DNA from: JAICMB01 sp035295125
Lineage (GTDB): Bacteria > Acidobacteriota > Terriglobia > Bryobacterales > Bryobacteraceae
Reading direction: 5' to 3'
DNA: 38,199 nt
Assembly: GCA_035295125.1 (NCBI GenBank)
Contig: DATGJP010000014.1
Location: 1 to 38,199, forward strand
Positions 14,984 to 23,558 of the stretch are shown here, one piece after another. Position numbers and translations under genes: made by a program. Under the pieces are notes generated by a model, which did no database searches, was not told the origin of the DNA, and saw only the letters and a program-made list of their open reading frames with translations. How positions within the stretch are numbered: position 1 is the stretch's first letter; the number at the start of each line of letters is the position of its first letter.

Positions 14984-16996
14984 TCAGCGTGATTCGCGGG
15001 CGCGCGCCACGATGAACGCCTCGATCGCCCTCACCTGCTCGGAATTGATCAGCTTATTGAACGCGGGCATTCCGGCCGCGGCCCGGCTTCCACGGAGGAC
15101 AATCTCCTCCATCTTCTCCAGGGTCTCCGTGCTCGAATAACGAAGATCGGGCAGCGGGCCCGCCACCGCGTTGCCTCCATGACAACGCGCGCAGTACGAG
15201 CCGTAAAGCCGGCGACCTTGACCCACTAGTTCGGGCGTCGTCTTTATCGAGACGCTCGGCAACGGCGGCGGAGCCGTGTGGCCGAATCGAGGTGCCGTGA
15301 GGACGGCGGTTCCACCGAGCTTAAACGTGAGGATTCGGCCGAAGCCGGGTTTCACGCGGCCCAATCGGGGGGAATTGTACAAGCCTGCCGGGCCGCCCCA
15401 TCCCGCCATCACCGTAACGTACTGCACACCATCCACCGTATAGGTCACCGGCGGCGCCATGATTCCTGTGCCGGCGTCGAAGGTCCAGAGTTGCTTGCCG
15501 TCGGTAGCGCGCCAGGCGGTGAAAACCCCGTCGGCGCGTCCCTGGAAAACGAGATTGCCACCGGTGGCGAGCATCCCGCCGCCTTCGACTGACGGATAGG
15601 TCGCCCTCCAGGCCGCCTTTCCCGCTACCGGATCCCAGGCCGTTAGTTCTCCGGTGGGCGCCGGCCGCGAAACAAATTCGGCATTGAGAGGGCCGTCGTA
15701 AGCCTCGTCTGAGCCCTCATTGTCGCGGTCCGAGTTGTATTTCCACTTCGGGTCAGGCGCGCTCAAAGAAATCGTGCCCTCTTTAGCCGGCAGATAGACG
15801 AGTCGCGTCGACGGGTTGAACGCCATTGGCTGCCAGTTGTGAGCGCCATCGGAGCTGGGCGAGAACACGAACGGCTCGAATCCTACTGGTTGCGACTCTA
15901 TCGGACGGCCGGTTTTGGGATCGAGTCCTGACGCCCACGAAATGCCTGCGACAAATGGCGTGCCCGATATGAACTCGCCCGTGGCCCGATCAAGAACGTA
16001 GAAGAATCCATTCTTGTTGGCCTGCATAATGACCTTTCGCATCCGCCCGCCGATGGTCAGGTCGGCCTGCATCAGGGGCTGGGTGGCGTCATAGTCCCAG
16101 TTGTCGGCGGGGTTGGTTTGAAAGTGCCAGGCTAATTCCCCGTTACTGGCTCGCACGGCGAGGATCGAAGCCGTGTAGAGGTTGTCGCCTTTGCCTCGCA
16201 ACGAGCGGTACCACGCGGTTGGATTGCCGGTTCCGAAGTAGAGAAGATCGAGCGAGGGATCATAGACGATTCCCTCCCAGGCCGTACCGCCGCCTCCCGC
16301 TTTCCACCATTCGCCCGACCAGGTCTTCGCGGCCTTCTCCAACGCCTTCGATTCGAATCCCTTTGAAGGGTCGCCAGGCACCGTGTAAGAACGCCAGACG
16401 AGTTTGCCGGTCTCGGTATCAAACGCGGAGACGTAACCACGAACACCATACTCCGCGCCGGCGTTCCCGATGACCACCAGGCCCTTCGCGATGCGCGGCG
16501 CGCTGGTGATCGAGTAGGGTTGTGCAGTGTCCGCGGTCGGCACCTCCCAGACCAATGAGCCGGTCCGCTCGTCGAGGGCAAGCAGACGTCCGTCGAGCGT
16601 CCCGGCGTACACCTTGCCCTTGTAAAGTGCAACCCCGCGATTCACCACATCGCAGCAGATGAAAAAGGCGCGCTCGCGGGGGACCTTGGGATCGTACGTC
16701 CAGCGGAAGTCGCCCGATCTTGCGTCGAAGGCATAGACAACGCTCCAGGACCCGGTGGTGTAGATCACGCCGTCCTGAACCAACGGTGTCGCCTCCAGCG
16801 CGCGCGTGGTGGGAAGTTCGTGACTCCAGGCCAATCCCAGTTTGCCGACGGTTTGTTCGTTGATTTGCTGCAGCGGACTGAAGCGATGATCGTCGTCGGT
16901 TCGTCCGTATTTAAGCCAGTCGTCCTTGTCGGACCGGCAGGCGGTCAGGCACAGGAGGAACCCGATCGCACCGATGAGTGCACAGAACCTGATCAT
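14984..16996 (-). CDS. PQQ-dependent dehydrogenase with C-terminal cytochrome c domain (quinohemoprotein)
   Basis: A 670-residue exported lipoprotein (lipobox LTAC, Cys20). The body is an eight-bladed quinoprotein propeller with tryptophan-docking repeats (DARSGDFRWTYDP, DERTGSLVWEVP, DTETGKLVW, RATDGKQLWTFD). It carries the adjacent disulfide pair CC at 114-115 (FFICCDVVNRG) typical of PQQ alcohol dehydrogenases, and WDYD near 300, expected to hold the catalytic Asp. A cytochrome c domain ends the protein: CARCH near 601-605, with a likely axial Met in AAAGMPAF. By family it oxidises an alcohol or sugar in the periplasm and passes electrons from PQQ to heme c and on to the respiratory chain; the substrate cannot be told. 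It starts 9 bp after the VWFA gene stop, so the two are probably co-transcribed. Confidence 0.9.
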   Translation of the reverse strand: MIRFCALIGAIGFLLCLTACRSDKDDWLKYGRTDDDHRFSPLQQINEQTVGKLGLAWSHELPTTRALEATPLVQDGVIYTTGSWSVVYAFDARSGDFRWTYDPKVPRERAFFICCDVVNRGVALYKGKVYAGTLDGRLLALDERTGSLVWEVPTADTAQPYSITSAPRIAKGLVVIGNAGAEYGVRGYVSAFDTETGKLVWRSYTVPGDPSKGFESKALEKAAKTWSGEWWKAGGGGTAWEGIVYDPSLDLLYFGTGNPTAWYRSLRGKGDNLYTASILAVRASNGELAWHFQTNPADNWDYDATQPLMQADLTIGGRMRKVIMQANKNGFFYVLDRATGEFISGTPFVAGISWASGLDPKTGRPIESQPVGFEPFVFSPSSDGAHNWQPMAFNPSTRLVYLPAKEGTISLSAPDPKWKYNSDRDNEGSDEAYDGPLNAEFVSRPAPTGELTAWDPVAGKAAWRATYPSVEGGGMLATGGNLVFQGRADGVFTAWRATDGKQLWTFDAGTGIMAPPVTYTVDGVQYVTVMAGWGGPAGLYNSPRLGRVKPGFGRILTFKLGGTAVLTAPRFGHTAPPPLPSVSIKTTPELVGQGRRLYGSYCARCHGGNAVAGPLPDLRYSSTETLEKMEEIVLRGSRAAAGMPAFNKLINSEQVRAIEAFIVARARESR

Positions 16997-17005
16997 GTGC
17001 GGGAC

Positions 17006-18691
17006 TCAGGGGAGTTGCACGGGGTTCGTGGAGCAGGAGAATCGGTGATCCATCGATTCTTCGACGACTTCACGGACCGAATACGATCCAGGCGCGGCTT
17101 GCAGTGTCAGTTTCGCATTCAGCCCGGATTTCAAGAGACGCGTGTAGGTGGACTCTTTCAGCGATAGATCCATGGTGGCCTCTTTGGCCGCGACCATCAT
17201 ACCGTGCTGGTCGAAGAGCGCGGTGGCGAACCGGATCTGTTGTTTGCGTCTGTCTTTCTCGACATCGAAACGGATTTTGGAGATGTCGAGAGTGGCGACC
17301 ACGGAGATGGTGGAGTTCTTACCCAGCTCGGCGGCAAGCTGAATCGGAATATCGTTTACTGCATCAGAATTGGCGACCTCGGTGTCGAATTTTGATTCGA
17401 CTTTGGGCTTTTCGGAAGGAGCGAAGTAACCCCGGCGGGCCTGTATCGAGTATTTGGCGTCGAGCTTCACTTTGAGCTTGTGATATGCGCCGTCGGTCGC
17501 TTTATCCGGATGGAATGCAAGGCGGTAAGTCACTTCGGGCGCCGCGGCGGTCCTGCGAAAACCGGTAGTGAGATCGTTGCTGTGGCTGTAAAAGGTGCCT
17601 CCGGTGGCTTCAGCGAACTCGGTTAATGGCTGGTTGAGGGCGTCTTCACGAAGGGCCACGTGTGTGTTCACGAATTCGGAAGAGCGATTATAACGGGCCC
17701 GCCCTGTCCCGTGGAGGCTGACAAAGTTCCCATCGTCGGGGCGCGACCCCGAACTGAACTCGCCGTACAGTCCCTTGGAATCGAGCGCGCTGATCACGAC
17801 GTCGGCATGCAGTGCACGATTGATGAGATGGTCCTTCTGCTCGTCGACCGCTGCGGCGAGAAACCCGGAGGAGGCGATGACAAGGGTGCGGGTACCGGAT
17901 TGAGCGGCGAGGCGATCGACGACGGAAGCGATAGCGCCCAAGGTGTCGGAGGCGACTTGCGTGACACGCCGCCAGGTATCCTCGGCTTGCGCTTGGATTT
18001 GCGAGGCCGCGGTGGGGCATAAATCGTTTTGGGCTTGGTTCATGACTTCGCCAATCGCGCTGGAATCGCGATTTTGCGCGATCAAGTAAGCCAAGTAGGG
18101 CGTAATCCGAGGGCAGCGAGTCACTCCGGACTCGGACATGCGGATATACGGCCGGAGGTTGCCAATGGCCGCAAGAAGTTCGGAGAAATCCGCGGTGAAA
18201 TCTGCAGTTCCGGTTCCCGAGGCGGTAAAGATTCCGATTTCGACTCCCGACTGCAGGGAGTCAGTGATGAACTTCGCGGCTGCGGCTTGGGTTTGCTTGA
18301 GATCGTTGAAGTGCTGCTCGTCCTGGTTGATGTCATCAAAGAAGAGAGCCACATATCGTGGCGCGGTTTTCGCCGCCGAAGACCCGGCTTCGGCACGAGG
18401 CGGCGCTTCAGTTGCAGGCGCGGCCTCAGGCGTTTCTACACTAAAACTTGAAATTTCACGCTCCCTTTCGTTGTCGAAGAGATGAAAATCCGGCTTGGTT
18501 AAACCTGGCACTGCGCGGCCGTGCGCATCGCGCACTACGACACCAACTTCAACCAGGTCCGCCTCGGCGCGAAAGGCGGGAGCCACTCGAGTATACGTTC
18601 GGCTGCTGACTCGGACTTCATCGGGAGAGAGGCCCTGGGCATATAGAATGGCGGCGGCGGACAACAGCACCACGATTCTGCGCCCGGCCAT
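17006..18691 (-). CDS. VWFA-related exported protein of the acidobacterial type
   Basis: A 561-residue secreted protein. I place the start at 18691 because that ATG opens directly on a signal peptide (AGRRIVVLLSAAAILYAQG); the longer frame adds 37 residues with no export signal. After a conserved beta domain (VEVGVVVRDAHGRAVPGL, about 45-75) comes a von Willebrand factor A domain at about 108-340, starting at YVALFFDDIN. The MIDAS Asp is present, but the canonical DxSxS is altered to DDIN. It resembles the VWFA-related family (TIGR03436) that is expanded in Acidobacteria, whose function is not established. It lies 9 bp upstream of the PQQ dehydrogenase on the same strand and 120 bp downstream of the glycosidase-like gene. 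Confidence 0.87.
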   Translation of the reverse strand: MAGRRIVVLLSAAAILYAQGLSPDEVRVSSRTYTRVAPAFRAEADLVEVGVVVRDAHGRAVPGLTKPDFHLFDNEREREISSFSVETPEAAPATEAPPRAEAGSSAAKTAPRYVALFFDDINQDEQHFNDLKQTQAAAAKFITDSLQSGVEIGIFTASGTGTADFTADFSELLAAIGNLRPYIRMSESGVTRCPRITPYLAYLIAQNRDSSAIGEVMNQAQNDLCPTAASQIQAQAEDTWRRVTQVASDTLGAIASVVDRLAAQSGTRTLVIASSGFLAAAVDEQKDHLINRALHADVVISALDSKGLYGEFSSGSRPDDGNFVSLHGTGRARYNRSSEFVNTHVALREDALNQPLTEFAEATGGTFYSHSNDLTTGFRRTAAAPEVTYRLAFHPDKATDGAYHKLKVKLDAKYSIQARRGYFAPSEKPKVESKFDTEVANSDAVNDIPIQLAAELGKNSTISVVATLDISKIRFDVEKDRRKQQIRFATALFDQHGMMVAAKEATMDLSLKESTYTRLLKSGLNAKLTLQAAPGSYSVREVVEESMDHRFSCSTNPVQLP

Positions 18692-18811
18692 AGCTTCAGT
18701 TATACACTCTGGAAGGTGGTGCAGGCAGTTTCGACTGCGAGTTCCCGGTAAAGTCCGACGGCAGGCGAAACCCCCTGCTTCACGCTTCCACAGCCGCCAC
18801 ACGCCGAGGCA

Positions 18812-20953
18812 TCACGCCAGATCTACAGCGATGACCTCGTGGTCCAGTACACCGGGCACAGCAAGCTCCAGATATCCGGCGGAAATGCGGTGTTGTGCGG
18901 TCTTCCCGCTGACCAACAGCTTCGCCTGTGCCACGCGTTCCCCGGCCGTCAACCGGATACGGACCCGCTGCTCGCCAACGGGAGTCAACTCCCGGATCGG
19001 GCCTTTCATCATCATGGGATTGGTGAAGTTCACCAGGTGCACGACAATCGCCCCGGATTTCCGCCAGATGGTCACATCCAACAACCCCGGACCGGAGACC
19101 GTCAGGGGCGCTTCCTCGTTCGACGCCCAGCGAACAGCATTCGTGAGCAAACGCCCGTGGTCCTCCAACATCACTTCCCAGAAGGTGCGGTCGAGGTCCA
19201 TGGGGAAATACACGGTGCGTGCCGCGCCGAGATCCCGCAAGAACACCTGTGGCGTATTGCCGCGCGGCGCGCGCTCGTAGACGTACTCCATCGGCAGGTC
19301 CGGATAGCTGGGAATTAGCATGATGGGCGCGTCGGCGAGAGCCGTGGTCACGTCGCACTCGACCGAACGAATAGTGTTCACGGTGTACGCGGCATCGTCA
19401 AAACCGGCCAGGATCGGGTGGCGTTTTTCGCCAGGCTTACCTCGAAACGCAAGGTAAGAATTGCGCAGTGGCCCCAGGATGTGGCCCTTGTATCGCACTC
19501 CGAACACGTCTCCCAAGCCAAAATCGGAGCGCGGCGCGCCCCACTCGTCGTGTAGTGAAGTAGCGAACGTAGCCACGAGGCTGCCGCCGGCCGCCACGTA
19601 TCGCCGAAGTTGCTCGCATTGGGCATCGGAAAGCGCCGCAACGTTGGGCAGCACGGCCACTTTGAATTTCGAGAGTTCCTCGAGTTTGCGGTCGTGGACC
19701 ATTTCGAACGGAATTCGCGCCTCCACGAGCGCGTGATACATCCCGTTGACGGCATCTTCCACGTTGGCGCCCGCCTGCGGACCGCCGTAATAGAGCGCGG
19801 TCTGCTGCGAATAGATCACGGCCACCCGCGCGGCCGGTTCGCGATCCCTCAGATAGCGTTCGGCCGACTTGTGCCACCGGAAGAAGCGCTCCACCTGCGG
19901 CATCCAGCGCTGGTCTTCCAGCACGCCTCCAAACTTCGAGAACCAGGGACGGAAGCCGTTGGCTACGCCCTCAGCCACCCAGATCTGCTGTTCCGGCGCG
20001 GCCTTCACCGACTTCATCCAGCGGTGTGTCGTGGCCACGTTGATCCCGAAAAGCCCGATGATCGCCTTCTTGCCGCCGGAGGAGCGGTACACCTTAGCGG
20101 CCATCCCGTTACTCCAGGGCGGGGTGACGCCGCCGCGCCCCTGGTGATCGCAGACGAGTGTCTCAACGCTCTGGCCGAAGCGTTTCCAATCGAGTGAATT
20201 CCCGACTCCGGTGCCGTTATTCGGCAGGAATGTCGATTCCGGCTTGATCTTCCGAATCTCGTCGTCCCACAGCTTCATCAGTGAGAACAACGACTCCTGG
20301 TACCAGACGGTGTAATCGCGCCAGTTGCGGTCGCGCGGGTCGCGCGTGCGCGGAATGTCGCCACCGAAACTCTGCCGGCAATAGGCGCAATAACAAACGT
20401 CGAAGCCGTGGGTGTTTGCCCAGCGATTAGCGAAAATGCCGTCAACCTTATAGTTGGAGACAATCTCGCGAATGACTTGAGTGAGGAACTCACGGTTGTA
20501 GCCGCCCTGCGAACAGGTTCGGTATAACTCCGGCATTACCTCGTGGCGCACAATATTGCCGTTTTCGTCGACGCGCATCCATTCGGGATGCGCCTGCCGC
20601 ATGTCTTCATGAGCGGCGTGAGGATCGACGCGGGCAACCACCACCATTCCGAGCTTCTGGCAGCCGCGGCAGAGATCGCCGAAACTGTCGCGTCCACCGA
20701 GATAGGAACTGACGTAGTGCAGCGGGACTTTCGAAGGGTAGAACGCTACAACGCCTCCCGCGCTCAGTGTGACGGCGTCGCAGTAGCAACGCTGGAAATA
20801 GTTGAGCCAGTATTGAACGTCGAGCGCCGGCGGGTCGTTCTCGACCAGTGTGAGTTGCCCCCAGCGCATGGGACGGTCGTACCACGGGGCGCCCTGTGCG
20901 GGAATGGCAAGCAACGCGGAGGCTTTCAGGAGATCGCGGCGAGTCACAGCCAT
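18812..20953 (-). CDS. Tat-exported glycoside hydrolase-like protein (GHL6 / beta-galactosidase trimerisation type)
   Basis: A 713-residue protein starting at 20953 with a twin-arginine signal (TRRDLLKASALLAIPAQG). An AGGAGGT motif at 20969-20975 lies 15 nt upstream, rather far. The N-terminal half (about 30-340) looks like a TIM barrel of the hypothetical glycosyl hydrolase GHL6 class (VVVARVDPHAAHEDMRQAHP, KVDGIFANRW, CYCAYCRQSF). Residues about 390-600 resemble a beta-galactosidase trimerisation/glutamine amidotransferase-like domain (RVAVIYSQQTALYYGG, YVAAGGSLVATFATS). A beta-sandwich end follows. I infer a periplasmic enzyme folded for export, perhaps because of a cofactor or assembly need. 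Substrate and catalytic residues are not assigned. The frame is open upstream to 21646, but that stretch is antisense to the methyltransferase gene. Confidence 0.82.
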   Translation of the reverse strand: MAVTRRDLLKASALLAIPAQGAPWYDRPMRWGQLTLVENDPPALDVQYWLNYFQRCYCDAVTLSAGGVVAFYPSKVPLHYVSSYLGGRDSFGDLCRGCQKLGMVVVARVDPHAAHEDMRQAHPEWMRVDENGNIVRHEVMPELYRTCSQGGYNREFLTQVIREIVSNYKVDGIFANRWANTHGFDVCYCAYCRQSFGGDIPRTRDPRDRNWRDYTVWYQESLFSLMKLWDDEIRKIKPESTFLPNNGTGVGNSLDWKRFGQSVETLVCDHQGRGGVTPPWSNGMAAKVYRSSGGKKAIIGLFGINVATTHRWMKSVKAAPEQQIWVAEGVANGFRPWFSKFGGVLEDQRWMPQVERFFRWHKSAERYLRDREPAARVAVIYSQQTALYYGGPQAGANVEDAVNGMYHALVEARIPFEMVHDRKLEELSKFKVAVLPNVAALSDAQCEQLRRYVAAGGSLVATFATSLHDEWGAPRSDFGLGDVFGVRYKGHILGPLRNSYLAFRGKPGEKRHPILAGFDDAAYTVNTIRSVECDVTTALADAPIMLIPSYPDLPMEYVYERAPRGNTPQVFLRDLGAARTVYFPMDLDRTFWEVMLEDHGRLLTNAVRWASNEEAPLTVSGPGLLDVTIWRKSGAIVVHLVNFTNPMMMKGPIRELTPVGEQRVRIRLTAGERVAQAKLLVSGKTAQHRISAGYLELAVPGVLDHEVIAVDLA

Positions 20954-21055
20954 CGGCCGATGGTAGCAACCTCCTGCGACGGCAGATGCTGATTCCCGCA
21001 ACAGTAGCGTGAAATCGCGCAGAACCGGGCTGGCGGGCCGTTCGTAGCTCAAGGT

Positions 21056-21697
21056 ATGATACTCACCCGCACTGAGTTTCTGCTCGCTCTTACCGGCGCG
21101 GCGGGATCCGCGGCCGTCGATCCGCCCAGGATGCACACCTTCGATCGGCAGGACTTCGTGGTCGCCGACTTCCAGGCTTCCGGCTATGTCCTCGACATTG
21201 GCGGCGGTGGCGAGGGGATTATCGGCCAGTTGAAGCCCCGCCAGGTGATCGCCATCGACGTTTCCCGGCGGGAGTTGGAGGAGGCGCCGACGGGACCGCT
21301 CAAGATCGTCATGGACGCAACAGATTTGAAGTTCCTGGATGCTTCCTTTGATACTGTCACGGCGTTCTTCTCGCTCATGTATATGCGTCCCGCGATTCAA
21401 CAGCGAGTATTCGCAGAGGCCTTCCGCGTGCTCACGCGCGGAGGACGCTGGCTCATCTGGGACGCCATAATCCCGCGCGCGCTCGAGAACGGTACTCAGG
21501 GACCGGCCTTCCTGTTCCGCTTCCATCTTCCTGACAAGGTCGTTCAGACCGGCTACGGCACGTTCTGGCCCGACAAGCCGATGGACCTGGATCACTACCA
21601 ACGCCTGGCCCGCGATACGGGGTTCGAAATCGTCAGTGCAAGGCAACAGCCTGGCGGCTTCCAGACCTTCACGCTCGAACTCCGGAAACCGGCATAG
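21056..21697 (+). CDS. Class I SAM-dependent methyltransferase with export-signal-like N-terminus
   Basis: A 213-residue Rossmann-fold methyltransferase. Motif I is VLDIGGGGEG (about 46-55), the acidic strand-2 end is VIAIDVSRRE, motif II/III is MDATDLKFLDASFDTVTAF, and a post-I segment reads FRVLTRGGRWLIWDA, matching the Methyltransf_11 pattern. The substrate is unknown. The first 25 residues (ILTRTEFLLALTGAAGSAA) look like a degenerate Tat or Sec signal, unusual for a SAM enzyme; an internal Met at residue 26 (MHTFDRQDF) would give a cytoplasmic protein. It diverges from the Tat-exported glycosidase-like gene with a 102-bp gap and converges on the toroid gene with a 15-bp gap. Confidence 0.85.
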   Translation: MILTRTEFLLALTGAAGSAAVDPPRMHTFDRQDFVVADFQASGYVLDIGGGGEGIIGQLKPRQVIAIDVSRRELEEAPTGPLKIVMDATDLKFLDASFDTVTAFFSLMYMRPAIQQRVFAEAFRVLTRGGRWLIWDAIIPRALENGTQGPAFLFRFHLPDKVVQTGYGTFWPDKPMDLDHYQRLARDTGFEIVSARQQPGGFQTFTLELRKPA

Positions 21698-21712
21698 CGG
21701 AGCCCTCCGGGC

Positions 21713-22645
21713 TTACTTTGAATCGTTGTACCAGCGCAGCACCCGGAGAGCACGCAGTGTGTTCCAGCGGCTTGCACTGCCGATTTCGGTCTCCATCTCC
21801 AGCGGAATATACTCGGGATGAAGATGGTTAAGGGGCCAGCGCCCGTTCTGATGGCGTCGCTGAATCACGATTTCGATCGCGTCACTGACGCGTTGATCGG
21901 GCTTGATTCCCGCATTCCGCAGATAATCGAGTCCGCGCAGCACATCGTAGTGCCAAAACGTTGGGAATGTGAAGCGGAGCCAGCGTTTATTAAGGACTTC
22001 ACCGGTCCGAAGCGAACGGAACATGCCCCGCTCGAGCAGATAGTTTTCGGCCCTTTTGCGGGCCTTCGTGACAGCAGCCGATTTTCGCCCGGCCCTTTCG
22101 TAGGCGAGCAGTCCTTCCAACACGCAGATGGTGGTGTGGAACGAAGAACGGCAGCTTTGGGGTGCTTCGCAGTTCCAGCCGCCATCTTCGAGCTGCTCAG
22201 ACAGGAGTAGATTGGCCAACTCGTCGTTCGGTTCTTTGAAATAGGCGCCCAGAGCGAGGATTCTCCCGTTGATGCAGGGCTCCGTTTCGCCTTCAAAAAA
22301 ACGCCGGTTGTTGTGCTCCTTGAAGATGAGCTGGTCGACCCGGTCGACCATTTTGCGTGCCTGCTTGCTGGCAGGGTCCAGACCAAGGTCCATCAGGACG
22401 ACGAAGGTGTAGAAGGTAATCAGCAGGCGTTGGTCCTCTTTCGGCCCGCCCCATCTGCCGGCGCGAGACTGGAGGGCCAGGAGCCCAGCTCCCCAGCCTT
22501 CGGTAGCGATGCGAGCCCTCTCGGCAGCAATCGCGTCGGGCGCTTCGCCGGTGAGGTCCCTCATCACTTGCCAGCGGATGGCGGGATCCGAATCGAGGAG
22601 CCACTTGAGCAGCGCGGGTCGGGGTTCATAACCTTGGAGGCGCAT
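21713..22645 (-). CDS. Alpha-alpha toroid (terpenoid cyclase/prenyltransferase-like) protein of unknown function
   Basis: A 310-residue, mostly helical protein. Repeated segments such as LEDGGWNCE, RRHQNGRWPL and LQSRAGRWGG resemble QW motifs of the squalene cyclase/prenyltransferase toroid fold. It lacks a DxDD cyclase acid motif and a signal peptide, and it is half the length of a squalene-hopene cyclase, so I do not call it a cyclase. Homologues of this type are usually annotated only by fold. It may bind or process a nitrogen- or lipid-like small molecule, but nothing here shows which. No clear Shine-Dalgarno sequence precedes the ATG. Confidence 0.75.
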   Translation of the reverse strand: MRLQGYEPRPALLKWLLDSDPAIRWQVMRDLTGEAPDAIAAERARIATEGWGAGLLALQSRAGRWGGPKEDQRLLITFYTFVVLMDLGLDPASKQARKMVDRVDQLIFKEHNNRRFFEGETEPCINGRILALGAYFKEPNDELANLLLSEQLEDGGWNCEAPQSCRSSFHTTICVLEGLLAYERAGRKSAAVTKARKRAENYLLERGMFRSLRTGEVLNKRWLRFTFPTFWHYDVLRGLDYLRNAGIKPDQRVSDAIEIVIQRRHQNGRWPLNHLHPEYIPLEMETEIGSASRWNTLRALRVLRWYNDSK

Positions 22646-22752
22646 TCGGCTGTTATAGCAAATCGTATGCTGGGCGGAGGAGCGCCAACCGGTTCAGTAG
22701 TTTACGAGAGCTGGTGGCGTTGTTTTTTGCCTGGAGGGGTCCTTCGCCCGGC

Positions 22753-23469
22753 TTACTTTAGAAACCAGGTGATGGCCTCGCGGGCGATTTCCGGCGGGAC
22801 GGTGTGGGGCCCGTCGAATTCCTCGAATTTCACGCTGTAGCCGGCCCGCTTGAAATCCGTGACCAGCCGGCGGCTGCTCGCATCGATGGGCAGGATCTGA
22901 TCTCTTGTGCCGTGGGAAATAAAGATACGTGGATTGCCGTTCTGATCGGTGCCCTGGGGGACGAAACCTGGGGAAAATGCCATCACGTCCCGAAACAGAT
23001 CCCCATTCGAGAGACCCAGGCCTAACGCGTATGTGGCTCCATCGGAGAAGCCGCAAACCGCCATTTTGTGCGAATCGATCCGGCGTTGGGAAAAGACCAT
23101 CGACATAGCCTTGTCGATGAGTCGCACGTCGGGGCCGTAGCCGGAGCGAATGGCGTCCCAGGTAACGCCCTCGGAAGCCGGCGAAAGGAGCACGAAGCCA
23201 AACTCGTCGGCGAGCGCGCTGAGGCGGCGAATCCCCTGCTTTTCATCGCCCGTTGCGCCATGAAGGTACAGGACGAACGGCGCCGCTTCCGGAGCGGATT
23301 CAGGGTTGTAGACAAGCGCGTCGCGTTCCCGCCGCAGGTCCAGGGGTGTGACACCGGTCTTCAGGACGCCGGTTGCAACTTTGGCGGGGCGGGCTCGAAG
23401 GCGGACAGCCGGTTCCGCGCGCGTGCAGGCGGTCAGGAGAGTGGCGAGAAACGCTCGTCGAATAAGCAT
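22753..23469 (-). CDS. Lipoprotein alpha/beta hydrolase (PHB depolymerase/LpqC-like esterase)
   Basis: A 238-residue serine hydrolase. A lipobox (LLTAC, Cys15) predicts anchoring to a membrane on the periplasmic side. The oxyanion segment YLHGATG, nucleophile elbow GFSDGATY (Ser near 143-145), acid in HGTRDQILPID and histidine in GPHTVPPE form a complete catalytic triad in the order expected of the esterase/phospholipase-carboxylesterase group. By family it hydrolyses an ester, for example a feruloyl, acetyl or polyester bond; the substrate is not shown. It is divergent from the first ADOP permease gene (89-bp gap). Confidence 0.85.
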   Translation of the reverse strand: MLIRRAFLATLLTACTRAEPAVRLRARPAKVATGVLKTGVTPLDLRRERDALVYNPESAPEAAPFVLYLHGATGDEKQGIRRLSALADEFGFVLLSPASEGVTWDAIRSGYGPDVRLIDKAMSMVFSQRRIDSHKMAVCGFSDGATYALGLGLSNGDLFRDVMAFSPGFVPQGTDQNGNPRIFISHGTRDQILPIDASSRRLVTDFKRAGYSVKFEEFDGPHTVPPEIAREAITWFLK

Positions 23470-23558
23470 CTGGGATTTTTAGACGTGCCGGGAAGGAAAA
23501 CGCCCCAAAAGTCTCGTCCTGATCGTAACCTGGCTCGCCTAGATCAGTATCTATTGCT

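Noticed and set aside
20954..21646. N-terminal extension of the glycosidase-like ORF
   Set aside because: It would bury the Tat signal internally and is antisense to the methyltransferase gene.
21713..22645. Squalene-hopene cyclase
   Set aside because: The protein is half the expected length and has no DxDD motif; only the toroid-like fold is supported.
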